Source: Homalodisca vitripennis
Lineage: Eukaryota > Arthropoda > Insecta > Hemiptera > Cicadellidae
Direction of reading: 5' to 3'
NCBI RefSeq assembly: GCF_021130785.1
Contig: NC_060214.1
Location: 7,131,001-7,195,000, forward strand
Length of the DNA: 64,000 bases
The translations under genes and the position numbers were made by a program. Shown here piece after piece: positions 34,435 to 45,540 of the stretch; the stretch's first letter is position 1, and each line of letters starts with the position of its first letter. Under the pieces are notes generated by a model. That model did no database searches. It saw nothing but the letters and a program-made list of their open reading frames with translations, and was not told the DNA's origin.

Positions 34435-35631
34435 GACACAATTGTAACTTTGGCTTAAAAACAAAGCAAATAGTAATCCAAGTCTCCTATTATCTAACTA
34501 AGTAGAATCCTAAACTTATTAGGAAATAGTAAGCGTATTCCCTTATTAATCCAAGAATAATTATAATTTTGGCTTACGACTAAAGCAAATAAATGTCTTA
34601 TTGGCGTTTTATGCTTTACAACCATTTACACCAAATAAAACGGCCGGATTGCGCGCCAAAAGCCATAACACAGGCGCGGTTGCCTTTCAGTGGTGGGGGG
34701 GTTCAGTTCCAGTTCTGTTTTAAATCGATGTCAAAGACTCGAGAGTTTATTTGCATTGTATAAGCATACAACCTGGGTTTTTATCAATAATAAATTCACC
34801 ACACGAAAAGTTTTAGTGGGAGTGGACCAAAAGGGTTAAGAATGTCAAAAGATGATTTTTTCATATTATTGTAATATAGCGTCATATAATAACCCGAACG
34901 TCAGCTATACAAATAATAGTTATATCTTCGCCAAACAATAAGGTATAGAGAGTGAAAGTCGCTACTTTAAGAGGCTGTGTATTTTTGACGTTGGGGTCAC
35001 ATGTATTTACGTATCTAACTGTTAATTTAAGTGCTCTGTGCTAAGAAATATAAATACAGAACATATTATTACATATTTGTAACAGTTTAGATGCCCTATT
35101 TTCTTAGCTTGTCACCGTTATTTTTTTTAAGTATAAACAGTGTTTGAATCCTATTGTAATAAGAAAATTTTTCTTTTTACTCGTAAATTTAATACTCTTC
35201 GTATTATTTGAACGTTTATAGTAGATGGACAAAACTTATTTTGAAACCCAATTAAAATATTGAAAATTTGTTAGGAATATATAAAAAATTCATTATTTAA
35301 AGCCCCGGAACTATATAATTGAATAAAATGGTACTATACCTTGTCAGAACAGATTGGAAATGCTGTAGTGTTCAACTGCATGTTTTCACAACTACCAGTC
35401 TATCCTCAGGTGTGTAAAAAAGCTCCACATGGGTTTGCAAAGGTTTAAACATTTAATAAATAACTTATACACAACACAACAAAATAAATACGGATACGAA
35501 TGTAAAGTTCAGCTCCATTTCACCTTCCGTTCAGTGTAGCGTCCGGTCTAACGCTGTGGCAGACTTAAGACAGAACTTAACATTCAAATTAATCAACCCA
35601 TCCCACCATTATTCTACGTTAAATAGAGATA
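34435..35631. other. Unannotated AT-rich stretch
   Basis: 35517-35575 resembles one arm of the inverted repeat at 18180-18318 (CACCTTCCGTTCAGTGTAGC then GTCCGGTCTAACGCTG). Nothing else is recognised. Confidence 0.45.
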
Positions 35632-35633
35632 TA

Positions 35634-36421
35634 CAGAGTGAGTTTTATGTCTCCTGGCACACCTGGATATAATTTAAACGGCCCGAGATATCCATGTGAA
35701 ACCTTGACCCTACCTATTATAATATATTTTTTTTAATTTTTCAAGTTGTTTTCTAAAGGGGGGCAACTAAAAATTTTCAAATACAAACCCTTATAATGTG
35801 ACCCCTCATTTTTTAAAGGGAATAAAAAAATAAATCCAATAATCTAAAGTAGAGGTCTCTACGTTTATTTTAACAGATTTTATGACAAATTTACAATAAT
35901 AAAATCAGTAACAAGTTGAGTAAAAGGGGGGGTAAAAGGGGGGCAAAAACTAAACATTTTCAAATACAAAACCCCTATCATGTGACCCCTCATTTTAAAG
36001 GGAATAAAAAAATAAATCCAATAATCTAAAACTAGAGGTCTCTACGTTTATTTTAACAGATTTTATGACAAATTTACAATAATAAAATCAGTAACTGTCT
36101 TGTCTTGTTTATCGTAACATGAGTCAACACTAAGGAAATTCTAAAACCAGTTACCTGTTTTAATGTAGCAGGTGTTCAAACTGTTCACCTTCGGCTGTTT
36201 GACAGTGTACTAGACGTGTGTAAAAACTTGAGACATTATAAGGGTTTGTATTTGAAAAATTTTTAGTTGCCCCCCTTTAGAAAAGGGGGGCAAAAATTTT
36301 CAACATCTTGAAAAATTTAAAAAAATATGTTATAATAGGTAGGGACAAGGTTTCACATGGATATCTCTTGCCGTTTTAAATTATATCCAGGATGTGCCAG
36401 GACATAAAAAAACTCACTCTG
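35634..36421 (-). mobile_element. Long-TIR IS630-type (Tc1/mariner) element with transposase remnant
   Basis: The ends begin CAGAGTGAGTTTTATGTC and, inverted, CAGAGTGAGTTTTTTTATGT. Similarity continues inward through CCTGGCACA, GGATATAATTTAAA and GATATCCATGTGAAACCTTG to the GGGGGGCAACTAAAAATTTT block, about 190 bp per arm. TA flanks lie at 35632-35633 and 36422-36423. The interior has a direct duplication of ~182-bp period (35775 and 35957). On the minus strand, 36225-36160 encodes RLVHCQTAEGEQFEHLLH and a stop, the C-terminus of an IS630-type transposase. The rest of the gene is missing, so the element is non-autonomous. Confidence 0.85.
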
Positions 36422-36423
36422 TA

Positions 36424-36943
36424 TAGAACACACATACAATCACAACCGGGCGCCCAGTGGACAGTTTAAAATGTGCAGCTACTGCTTCACTCCTCCAGGT
36501 GCGTTCTTATCTCTTAGTTTATCAGTTGTTGATAAGATACGCTGTCCGAGAATATTGCAAAAAAATACAGTGCAAATTAAACTGAAGTTTATCGTTTTAA
36601 AATAATACACTTAGAGTCTCTATGTTTGTATAATTTACATTCTTCGAAAGTATCGAGTTTACGGCCTTCCTAGCAATGTATGTATGATTTATAAATTATC
36701 GTTAATTTCTCCCATTTTGTGACTGTTGTCCAATGAGATGCTGGGCAAAATATGATTCTTGTTTATTTAATTAATTACGGGTTGGGACGATGTTTCTTAA
36801 ATCTTAGTGTTGAAAGCCACACAATTTTCGATACATATGGGTGTCACAGTCACTTCATCTTATACACACCTGTTCAATTATTTATTTTACATTTGTTTTT
36901 AATCTTCAAGTGTATATCTAAATTTTTTCTATATATATACTTA

Positions 36944-36976
<33 letters not shown>

Positions 36977-37204
36977 TAGATTTTTTTTGTTACTACCCAT
37001 GCTATTGTCTTCTTTGTGAGTACTTTTTTATATATTTTAACTATTGTAGTTCTTGTGACTTAACGGTACGTTAAAAAGACTATGAAACCATGGAATTAAT
37101 TGTAGGCGCCTAATTTTTGTGAATGGGTTTCAAAGACGTGGAGTCTATGATCTGGTCTGAAGAGGTGGGTTTCCTGTATATATTGTATTCCACAAGTCAC
37201 CTAT
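36424..37204. other. Spacer with a (TA)n microsatellite
   Basis: 36930-36978 is a TA/AT microsatellite. No gene recognised. Confidence 0.5.
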
Positions 37205-37690
37205 TACTTGCGTGTGTTTTAGAGTTAGTGAAGTTGACACACAATACATGGTGGTTGTGATTCCTGACTTAGGTATGCGTGTCCCCACAACGCTCTGGTA
37301 TGATTTGTTTATTTTAACCTAGTTTGTAAATACGTTTTTAGGTTAGTCATTTACCTGAAGAAGAGATCAGATTGCAGGTCTCGAAACGTAGTTTTACTTA
37401 TGTTTTTATCACTAAACGATGGCAAATGTCCGGAAAAAAATTCTGTTTCCCTCACATCCTTCCATCGTCAAAAAACAACATTCAAACAAAGAGTACCCAT
37501 TAGAGACACTTTTCAACTATTTTACACCACCTCCGAATTGAACGGTAGCTCCGAAACCAATTATTTCCGTCTAAAATACTGAATTATTTTCCTTTAGTTT
37601 CTCCGCAATAAAAGTATAGTAAAGGCTACATAACAGCATCGGTACCCTGAAAGTCGTTAGATTAATTAGGGTTTTAAACAATATGTATTT
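37205..37690 (+). mobile_element. Penelope-like terminal-repeat fragment, first copy
   Basis: 37210-37440 matches 17655-17930 (GGTTGTGATTCCTGACTTAG, GGTATGATTTGTTTATTTTA, hammerhead-like core at 37355-37387, GATGGCAAATGTCCGGAAAA). It continues CTTCCATCGTCAAAAAACAA and then into CCGAATTGAACGGTAGCTCC and GGTTTTAAACAATATG up to the start of the satellite. Positions 37353-37690 recur at 40148-40505. Confidence 0.8.
37355..37387 (+). ncRNA. Hammerhead-like core (CUGAAGA ... GAAAC)
   Basis: CUGAAGA, stem II GAGAUC/GGUCUC (one G-U pair), loop AGAUUGCA, GAAACG. Stem I not resolved. Confidence 0.5.
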
Positions 37691-40140
37691 ATAAATTTGC
37701 AATGTTTATTTTCTGATATTTGATTGATTTATTTCATCTTTCCTGGACTACGAGGAAAAGTAAAAGCTTAATTAAACTCTATTTAAAAATTATAATAATT
37801 CAAAATTTTTTTAGTATTTTCAGACTTCAAGAATTTATTTACTAAGGGGAGTTTTTAATCAGAAATTGTGCATTTCAAGGACAGCGATTTATTACGCATT
37901 TCGAACCATACTCCAATTCTCCAATCTATCTTGGAAAGCAGGGGGGAAAATATTTATTTTTTTGATATCTTATTGATTTATTTCATCTTTCCTGGACAAC
38001 AAGGACAAGTAAAAGCTTAAGTAAGCTCTATTAAAAAATTATAATAATTCACAATTTTTTAGTATTTTCAGACTTCAAGAATTTATTTACTAAGGGGAGT
38101 TTTTAAACAGAATTGGGCGTTTCAAGGACAGCGATTTTTTACGCATTTCCAACCATACTCCAATTCTGCAGCTGGAGAAAATGGAATGGAGAAAATAAAC
38201 AGGGAAAATGTTTATTTTTTGATATCTTATTGATTTATTTCATCTTTCCTGGACAACAAGGACAAGTAAAAGCTTAAGTAAGCTCTATTAAAAAATTATA
38301 ATAATTCACAATTTTTTAGTATTTTCAGACTTCAAGAATTTATTTACTAAGGGGAGTTTTAAACAGAATTGGGCGTTTTCAAGGACAGCGATTTTTTTAC
38401 GCATTTCGAACCATACTCCAATTCTCCAATCTATCTTGGAAAGCAGGGGGAAAATATTTATTTTTGATATCTTATTGATTTATTTCATCTTTCCTGGACA
38501 ACAAGGACAAGTAAAAGCTTAAGTAAGCTCTATTAAAAAATTATAATAATTCACAATTTTTTAGTATTTTCAGACTTCAAGAATTTATTTACTAAGGGGA
38601 GTTTTAAACAGAATTGGGCGTTTCAAGGACAGCGATTTTTTACGCATTTTCCAACCATACTCCAATTTCTGCAGCTGGAGAAAATGGAATGGAAGAAAAT
38701 AAACAGGGAAAATGTTTATTTTTTGATATCTTATTGATTTATTTCATCTTTCCTGGACAACAAGGACAAGTAAAAGCTTAAGTAAGCTCTATTAAAAAAT
38801 TATAATAATTCACAATTTTTTAGTATTTTCAGACTTCAAGAATTTATTTACTAAGGGGAGTTTTAAAACAGAATTGGGCGTTTCAAGGACAGCGATTTAT
38901 TACGAATATCCAACCATATTCGAATTCTGCAGTTGATCGGGGGGAAAACAGGGTTGGAAATATTTATTTTCTGATATCTTATTAAATTATTTCATCTTTC
39001 CCTGGACAACAAGGACAAGTAAAAGCTTAAGTAAGCTCTATTAAAAAATTATAATAATCACAATTTTTTAGTATTTTCAGACTTCAAGAATTTATTTACT
39101 AAGGGGAGTTTTTAAACAGAATTGGGCGTTTCAAGGACAGCGATTTTTTACGCATTTCCAACCATACTCAATTCTGCAGCTGGAGAAAATGGAATGGAGA
39201 AAATAAACAGGGAAAATGTTTATTTTTTGATATCTTATTGATTTATTTCATCTTTCCTGGACAACAAGGACAAGTAAAAGCTTAAGTAAGCTCTATTAAA
39301 AAATTATAATAATTCACAATTTTTTAGTATTTTCAGACTTCAAGAAATTTATTTACTTAGGGGAGTTTTAAACAGAATTGGGCGTTTCAAGGACAGCGAT
39401 TTTTTACGCATTTCGAACCATACTCCCAATCTCCAATCTATCTTGGAAAGCAGGGGGGAAAAATATTTATTTTTTGATATCTTATTGATTTATTTCATCT
39501 TTCCTGGACAACAAGGACAAGTAAAAGTTAAGTAAGCTCTATTAAAAAATTATAATAAATTCACAATTTTTTTAGTATTTTCAGACTTCAAGAATTTATT
39601 TACTAAGGGGAGTTTTAAACAGAATTGGGCGTTTCAAGGACAGCGATTTTTTACGCATTTCCAAACCATACATCCAATTCTGCAGCTGGAGAAAATGGAA
39701 TGGAGAAAATAAACAGGGAAAATGTTTATTTTTGATATCTTATTGATTTATTTCATCTTTCCTGGACAACAAGGACAAGTAAAAAGCTTAAGTAAGCTCT
39801 ATTAAAAAATTATAATAATTCACAATTTTTTAGTATTTTCAGACTTCTTCAAGAATTTATTTACTAAGGGGAGTTTTAAACAGAATTGGGCGTTTCAAGG
39901 ACAGCGATTTTTTTACGCATTTCGAACCATACTCCAATTCTCCAATCTATCTTGGAAAGCAGGGGGGAAAAATATATTTATTTCTGATATCTCTTATTGA
40001 TTTATTTTATCTTTCCTGGACTACGAGGACAAGTAAAAGCTTAAGTAAACTCTATTTAAAAATTATCATAATTCACAATTTTTTTACTATTTTTCAGACT
40101 TTTTAAAGAATTTTATTTACTAAGGGGAGTTGTAAAAAAT
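37690..40140. repeat. ~250-bp satellite, block 1 (10 units, ~505-bp dimer period)
   Basis: The marker CTAAGGGGAG is at 37842, 38090, 38347, 38592, 38851, 39099, 39356 (as CTTAGGGGAG), 39603, 39863 and 40130. Intervals are 248, 257, 245, 259, 248, 257, 247, 260 and 267: two alternating unit types form a dimer near 505 bp. One type ends with CCAATCTATCTTGGAAAGCA, the other with GCAGCTGGAGAAAATGGAAT. Shared core: ATCTTATTGATTTATTTCAT, CTTTCCTGGACAACAAGGAC. Confidence 0.95.
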
Positions 40141-40147
40141 AAGGGGG

Positions 40148-40505
40148 ACCTGAAGAAGAGATCAGATTGCAGGTCTCGAAACGTAGTTTTACATTATGTT
40201 TTTATCACTAAACGATGGCAAATGTCCGGAAAAATTCTGTTTCCCTCCACACAATCCTTCCATCGTCAAAAACAACATTCAAACAAAGAGTACCCATTAG
40301 AGGACACTGTTCAACTATTTTACCCACCTCCGAATTGAACGGTAGCTCCGAAACAATTTATTTCCGTCTAAAATACTGAATTATTTCCTTTAGTTTCTCC
40401 GCAATAAAAGTATAGTAAAGGCTACATATAACAGCATCGGTACCCTGAAGTCGTTAGATTAATTAGGGTTTTAAACAATATGTATTTATAAATTTGCAAT
40501 GTTTT
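40148..40505 (+). mobile_element. Penelope-like terminal-repeat fragment, second copy inside the satellite
   Basis: Nearly the same as 37353-37690, from the hammerhead-like core (40150-40182) through CCGAATTGAACGGTAGCTCC to the satellite start. It begins directly after satellite sequence (AAGGGGGA). The offset of 2795 bp shows that fragment plus satellite was duplicated as one block. Confidence 0.85.
40150..40182 (+). ncRNA. Hammerhead-like core (CUGAAGA ... GAAAC)
   Basis: Same core as at 37355: CUGAAGA, GAGAUC/GGUCUC, GAAACG. Confidence 0.5.
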
Positions 40506-42235
40506 ATTTTCTGATATTTGATTGATTTTATTTCATCTTTCCTGGACTACGAGGAAAAGTAAAAAGCTTAATTAAACTCTATTTAAAAAATTATAATAAT
40601 TCAAAATTTTTTTAGTATTTTCAGACTTCAAGAATTTATTTACTAAGGGGAGTTTTAATCAGAATTGTGCATTTCAAAGGGTACTTCAGCGATTTTTACG
40701 CATTTCGAACCATACTCCAATTCTCCAAATCTATCTTGGAAAGCAGGGGGGAAAATATTTATTTTTTCTGAGTATCTTATTGATTTATTTTATCTTTTCC
40801 TGGACTACGAGGACAAGTAAAAGCTTAAGTAAAAACTCTATTTAAAAATTATCATAATTCACAATTTTTTACTATTTTCTGACTTTTTAAGAATTTATTT
40901 ACTAAGGGGGAGTTTTAATCAGAATTGGGTGTTTCAAGGGCAACGATTTATTACGAATTTCCAACCATACTCCAATTCTGCAGCTGGAGAAAATGGAATG
41001 GAGAAAATAAACAGGGGAAAATGTTTATTTTTTGATATCTTATTGATTTATTTCATCTTTTCCTGGACAACAAGGACAAGTAAAAGCTTAAGTAAGCTCT
41101 ATTAAAAAATTATAATAATTCACAATTTTTTAGTATTTTCAGACTTCAAGAATTTATTTACTAAGGGGAGTTTTAAACAGAATTGGGCGTTTCAAGGACA
41201 GCGATTTTTTACGCATTTCCAACCATACTCCAATTCTGCAGCATATTCGGGGAAAACGGGGGAAAATTGTTTATTTTCTGATATCTTATTGGTTTATTTC
41301 ATCTTTCCTGGACTACGAGGACAAGTAAAAGCTTAAGTAAGCTCTATTTACAAATTATAATAATTCACAATTTTTTACTATTTTCAGACTTTAAGAATTT
41401 ATTTACTAAGGGGAGTTTTTTTAATCAGAATTGCGTGTTTCAAGGGCAACGATTTTATTACGAATTTCCAACCATACTCCAATTCTCCAATCTATCTTGG
41501 AAAACAGGGTGGAAAATGTTTATTTTCTGATATCTTATTGATTTATTTTATCTTTCCTGGACTACGAGGACAAGTAAAAGCTTAAGTAAGCTCTATTTAA
41601 AAATTATAATAATTCACAATTTTTTACTATTTTCAGACTTTAAGAATTTATTTACTAAGGGGAGTTTTAATCAGAATTGCGTGTTTCAAGGGCAACGATT
41701 TATTACGAATTTCCAACCATACTCCAATTCTGCAGCTGGAGAAAATGGAATGGAGAAAATAAACAGGGAAAATGTTTATTTTTTGATATCTTATTGATTT
41801 ATTTCATCTTTCCTGGACAACAAGGACAAGTAAAAGCTTAAGTAAGCTCTATTAAAAAATTATAATAATTCACAATATTTTAGTATTTTCACACTTCAAG
41901 AATTTATTTACTAAGGGGAGTTTTAATCAGAATTGGGCGTTTCAAGGACAGCGATTTATTACGAATATCCAACCATATTCGAATTCTGCAGTTGATCGGG
42001 GAAAACAGGGTGGAAATATTTATTTTCTGATATCTTATTAAATTATTTCATCTTTCCTGGACTATGGGAGTAAGTAAAAGTTTAAGTAAGCTCTATTAAA
42101 AAATTATAATAATTCACAATTTTTGAGTATTTTCAGACTTCAAGAAAGTATTTACTAAGGGGAGTTTTAATTAGAATTGGGCGTTTCTAGGGTAGCGATT
42201 TATTACAAATTTCCAATCATACTCCAATTCTTCAT
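40505..42235. repeat. ~250-bp satellite, block 2 (7 units)
   Basis: CTAAGGGGAG-type markers at 40643, 40902, 41161, 41406, 41653, 41911 and 42153 (intervals 259, 259, 245, 247, 258, 242). Units are more diverged towards the right end. The last one grades into the open frame at 42171-42473. Confidence 0.9.
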
Positions 42236-42473
42236 CCGATCCGGGAAAAGGGTGGAGCAACAAAATTAAACTGATTGGAAGGAATATTTTTTCGGCAACG
42301 AGGACAAGATTTAGGAAGACAGACTGAGAAGGGTCCACGAGGAAGGTAGTAAATAACTCGCTGGGCAGAGCTGAGGGACTGTAGACGAACTGGACAAGAT
42401 TTGTGTGATCAGCGGACGGTTTAAGAGTCCATTCACCAACAGTGTCGAACGATTCATTCATCTCGTTAAACAT
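42171..42473 (-). CDS. Unrecognised 100-codon open frame adjoining the satellite
   Basis: From the ATG at 42473 the protein is acidic and polar at first (NEMNESFDTVGEWTLKPSAD), then hydrophobic (FVYSPSALPSELFTTFLVDP, and LISLILLLHPF-like). It ends with a segment from the last satellite unit (ELEYDWKFVINRYPRNAQF). The first 65 codons lie outside the array, have balanced composition and look more protein-like than other frames here. No family recognised and no clear splice sites. The frame continues open about 12 codons upstream of the ATG. It may be a terminal exon, a transposon fragment or chance. Other satellite units carry the same tail but with stops. Confidence 0.3.
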   Translation of the reverse strand: MFNEMNESFDTVGEWTLKPSADHTNLVQFVYSPSALPSELFTTFLVDPSQSVFLNLVLVAEKIFLPISLILLLHPFPGSDEELEYDWKFVINRYPRNAQF

Positions 42474-43004
42474 TCGGTTCGGACTTTTACTGGACGTTAG
42501 CTTCCATTACTTTCCCCTCTGGGGGCATTCTGGTGTCTCGTTTTTGTCTGTAGTCCGTAATCAATTTGTTTATTGAATATTTCATCACGTTTTTTTTTTA
42601 TTATCATAATACATAAAACGTTATCCGAGCTAAAAAAAAAGTCGTTAATGGCTGAGCGTTAGCGAAGCGTATAATTCCAGTAATATGAATAAAAACAAGC
42701 CTTAATCCGTAAATGTGAAATAAAAAAAAAAACTGATAAGCGTTCAAATAAAATTTACTGTATTTCCATATGGATGAAGACACGTCATATATATAAAAAA
42801 ATATATATATATTTTTTTTCTTTAAGGTCTAACTTTATATAATTCTAAGAAAATTCATGTTGTAGCTTTCAAATTACATGAATTTCACAGAAAATTATTT
42901 TAAGGATTCTTATAGACTGATTCAGTCCTCAAATTATAGACTGAGACATTATAGTACACATAAATGGGATCAAATGTGGAAAATTAAGGACTGAATATAG
43001 ATTT
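42474..43004. repeat. Spacer with one GGCTGAGCG-family core and AT-rich runs
   Basis: GGCTGAGCGTTAGCGAAGC is at 42652-42670 without the rest of the unit. 42785-42825 is A/T-only low complexity. Confidence 0.6.
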
Positions 43005-43009
43005 TAAGA

Positions 43010-43216
43010 GTTAGGGCTAAGAAGTCCTCTCAAACACTTAACCTGTGGACCAACGGCTTAAAGGTGACTTCCGAACCACCACCAACGGTCGGTCAGGCGG
43101 ACTGCTTGCAAGGACAGGATCGCTCAGCGGTCACCCATCCAAGCAGCAACCACGCTCGACGTTGCTTGATTTGGTTATCTTGCGATAGCCGTTGTACCCG
43201 CTACATTACGCCATTA
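43010..43216 (-). mobile_element. 5S-rRNA-derived SINE, copy 2 (best 5S match)
   Basis: The minus strand reads ACAACGGCTATCGCAAGATA, ACCAAATCAAGCAACGTCGA, GCGTGGTTGCTGCTTGGATG, GGTGACCGC, lining up with the A-box to C-box region of 5S rRNA with scattered substitutions. The body (GAGCGATCCTGTCCTTGC, GGTGGTGGTTCGGAAGTCAC) follows. The 3' tail is cut at about 43010. Confidence 0.85.
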
Positions 43217-44094
43217 TGTATTGTCTGCTGAAGGTAAAAATTGGTTTAGTAGTTATTGTAGCTAAGAGTGAATTACTTTTCTTACCTTTTTTATTTACAA
43301 GTTAAATTTATGTTGTTTACTTTTGGTTATTTATTATCTTATAGTCAGCGAAGATTCTTCTCTAAATGTATGTATGTGTCCTTTTTATGTTAAATATCTC
43401 AATGGCAAATTGATTGCCATTTTTCTGCAGAGTTTTGTAATACCAGAAGCAGATTGAAGTAAGTGAAGCTTCTCCGAAGTGATCGGCAAGTCTGACTTGA
43501 ATGATCATCCCTACAGTTCTCTCACACCTAACCCTGCGGTTCAACGCAATTGTGTCACTGGTTTAAGTTTCACATTACAAACTGCTTATCCAAGTTTCGG
43601 TTTTTTCATTTGCTTTGATACCCCAGGTCGATCCGTACTCATAACTTCTATTCGATATAGAGTTTCCCATGGGAAATCTATATTGAATTCTCTTACATTG
43701 GGATGTTACTCGAAGAAAGAACGAAGATCTCGATCTTCAACTGAGCACGCTGTAACACAGTGACAGCTGCAATCTGCTGTCTATCTGTGTCTGAATGAGC
43801 GAAACAATGTCTGAACAGGTTCACTAGGCGGAGCATCTACTCCTTTGCTCAACGCAGGGTTTCCCAATGGAGCCGAAGTTGCATAGCAAAGCTGGTGGCA
43901 TACCCACTGTCTTATCGTAAACGGGGCATAGTTTTTGATGGGGAACAATTCGTTTCAACTCTTGAGGAGTGTATCTCAACCCAAACCCCTCTCTAGTGAG
44001 CAAGAGGACCGCTGGAGCACAACTAGGCAAAGGAATTGAGGACGTTTAACGACCTGAGCTATGGGTGCTAGAAGTTCCTCAGATCCTGAAGAAG
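43217..44094. other. GC-richer stretch with unrecognised open frames
   Basis: 43479-43763 (+) has a 94-codon frame and 43824-44030 (-) a 68-codon frame. Composition is closer to coding than the surroundings, but neither shows a domain. It lies directly 5' of a PLE terminal fragment, so it could be part of that insertion or an older coding remnant. Confidence 0.25.
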
Positions 44095-44235
44095 ACACCT
44101 GAAGAAGAGATCAGATTGCAGATCTCGAAACGTAGTGTTACTGATTTCTTGTTTCACTGAACGATGGCAAATGTCCGGAAAAATCCTGTTTCCTTCACAA
44201 TCCTTCCATCGTCAAAAATAACCTTCAAACACTGA
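44095..44235 (+). mobile_element. Penelope-like terminal-repeat fragment, third family-1 context
   Basis: It starts with the hammerhead-like core (44099-44131, CUGAAGA, GAGAUC/GAUCUC, GAAACG) and continues GATGGCAAATGTCCGGAAAA, CCTGTTTCCTTCACAATCC, TTCCATCGTCAAAAATAACC, ending CTTCAAAC. The left side is truncated. No TSD found. Confidence 0.75.
44099..44131 (+). ncRNA. Hammerhead-like core (CUGAAGA ... GAAAC)
   Basis: Perfect 6-bp stem II. Stem III ACG/UGU with loop UAG and a permitted U at the cleavage position. Stem I is not formed by the adjacent bases. Confidence 0.55.
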
Positions 44236-44500
44236 TGTAATTGTGAGAGTCTAGAATTGCCATGCTCTCGGTGTGTAGAGAAATCCCTGAAGTCAATAAT
44301 TATTCGGTGTTGGTCGGACATGGCTGTTACTCCCTCAAGTCGAAAGGTGAGAAAATCCCAGATGGGGCGCCAGCTCTCGGAATTCTGAGTGCTGTCGACT
44401 CGTCTGTCTCTTGTCATTCACGCGAAGAAGAGCGAGACGCTAGGATCGGGAACGGAGTCCCCGCCTCGCTCTTTCTTCAAGTACCGTTCTAGCCAGTGTA
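44236..44500. other. GC-richer segment, function unknown
   Basis: Open on both strands for 75-87 codons but without a recognised domain. It separates the PLE fragment from the LINE tail. Confidence 0.25.
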
Positions 44501-45540
44501 TCAAATCAAATCAAAATGGTTTAGTTACAGTTAACAATAGACATTGCACAGAAAATGTCAGTTTTTAAATATAGTTTTTTTACTCATCCAACATTCAAAC
44601 TTACACCTATTTCCAGCGATGGAGTCAGTTTTATCATCGCGCGGTCATTCTGTTAAATACCAGACACTCATCAGCACTGTAAAAAACGTTTAACGCTAGG
44701 TAAACTTTGATACGAGTTTTTAACGCCTTGGGCGTTGGGGCATTTTTAATTGGGTTTTCCAATCTGTTTATAAAATGAACACCTGCCTGTTAAGGTAAAT
44801 GTTCATAAACAACCGTTCTGTTCATTCCCGAACGGTAGTTATCTCTGCCTCTTGTCTCATATTCATGTATGTCTCGTCCTCTGGTTAAAGCACATTTAGC
44901 CAGCCTAAATAAGGTTGTTTCTAAGATATACATACAAAGTCAACAGTTGCAAATTTTTAAACACCATACTGCGATTCCATATGAAAGGTGCTGATTAATT
45001 AAGCTTTAGTACGCCGTAATCAGTACCTGATTCGGGCAAAGACCTTAAGACATAAATTCCTGAAGATAATTTGGCACCATCACACATGATGTGATTTTTC
45101 AATGTCAACCCTCGATCAAGGTATATTCCCAGGAACTTTGAAGAATAGGCTTCCTCTAATAATGCATCTGCAACCATAACAGCAGGACCACTTTCAATGA
45201 CTTTAGAGCGCATTTAGAAGTTCAGGACATTTGATTTTGATGAGTTTATTTGAAGATTGAGGCTACTGAAATGTTTGACACAATTTTTAAAGTCAACAAA
45301 GGCCTTTAAATTCCAAACTTTGTTTTCTGCTTTCTCTAAAACAGAGAGTCGTGTCATCTGCATACTGCACAAGCTTTCTATGCAGTAGTGATGATTCAGT
45401 GTCATTGAGATATATCAGGAAAATAATTGGACTAAGTATTGATCCCTGGGGGACTCCATAGCTCAGTGCAGTAGGTATTGTTGGAAATTTGGTTGGAATT
45501 TGATTCGAAATTTGGACGACCTGTATTCTATGGTTTAGAA
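44501..45540 (-). pseudogene. LINE (Jockey/CR1-like) RT to 3' end, best preserved LINE
   Basis: Read from 45540 down on the minus strand: RT blocks LSYGVPQGSILSPIIFLIYL (gene positions about 45470-45410), VQYADDTTL with both catalytic aspartates (codons at 45364-45353), then after a frameshift KAENKVWNLKAF, LNLQINSSKSNVLNF, SSKFLGIYLDRGLTLKNHI and DYGVLKL. A deletion near 44990 joins this to the C-terminal region (traces of HLSYGI, then RGRDIHEYETRGRDNY, PTPKALKTRIK and FYSADECLVF across frames). The 3' end is (TTTGAT)n at 44516-44501. 5'-truncated and dead. Confidence 0.9.

Noticed and set aside
43050..43216. 5S rRNA gene
   Set aside because: Only part of the 5S sequence is kept and it is fused to a shared non-5S body at three loci, which fits a SINE.
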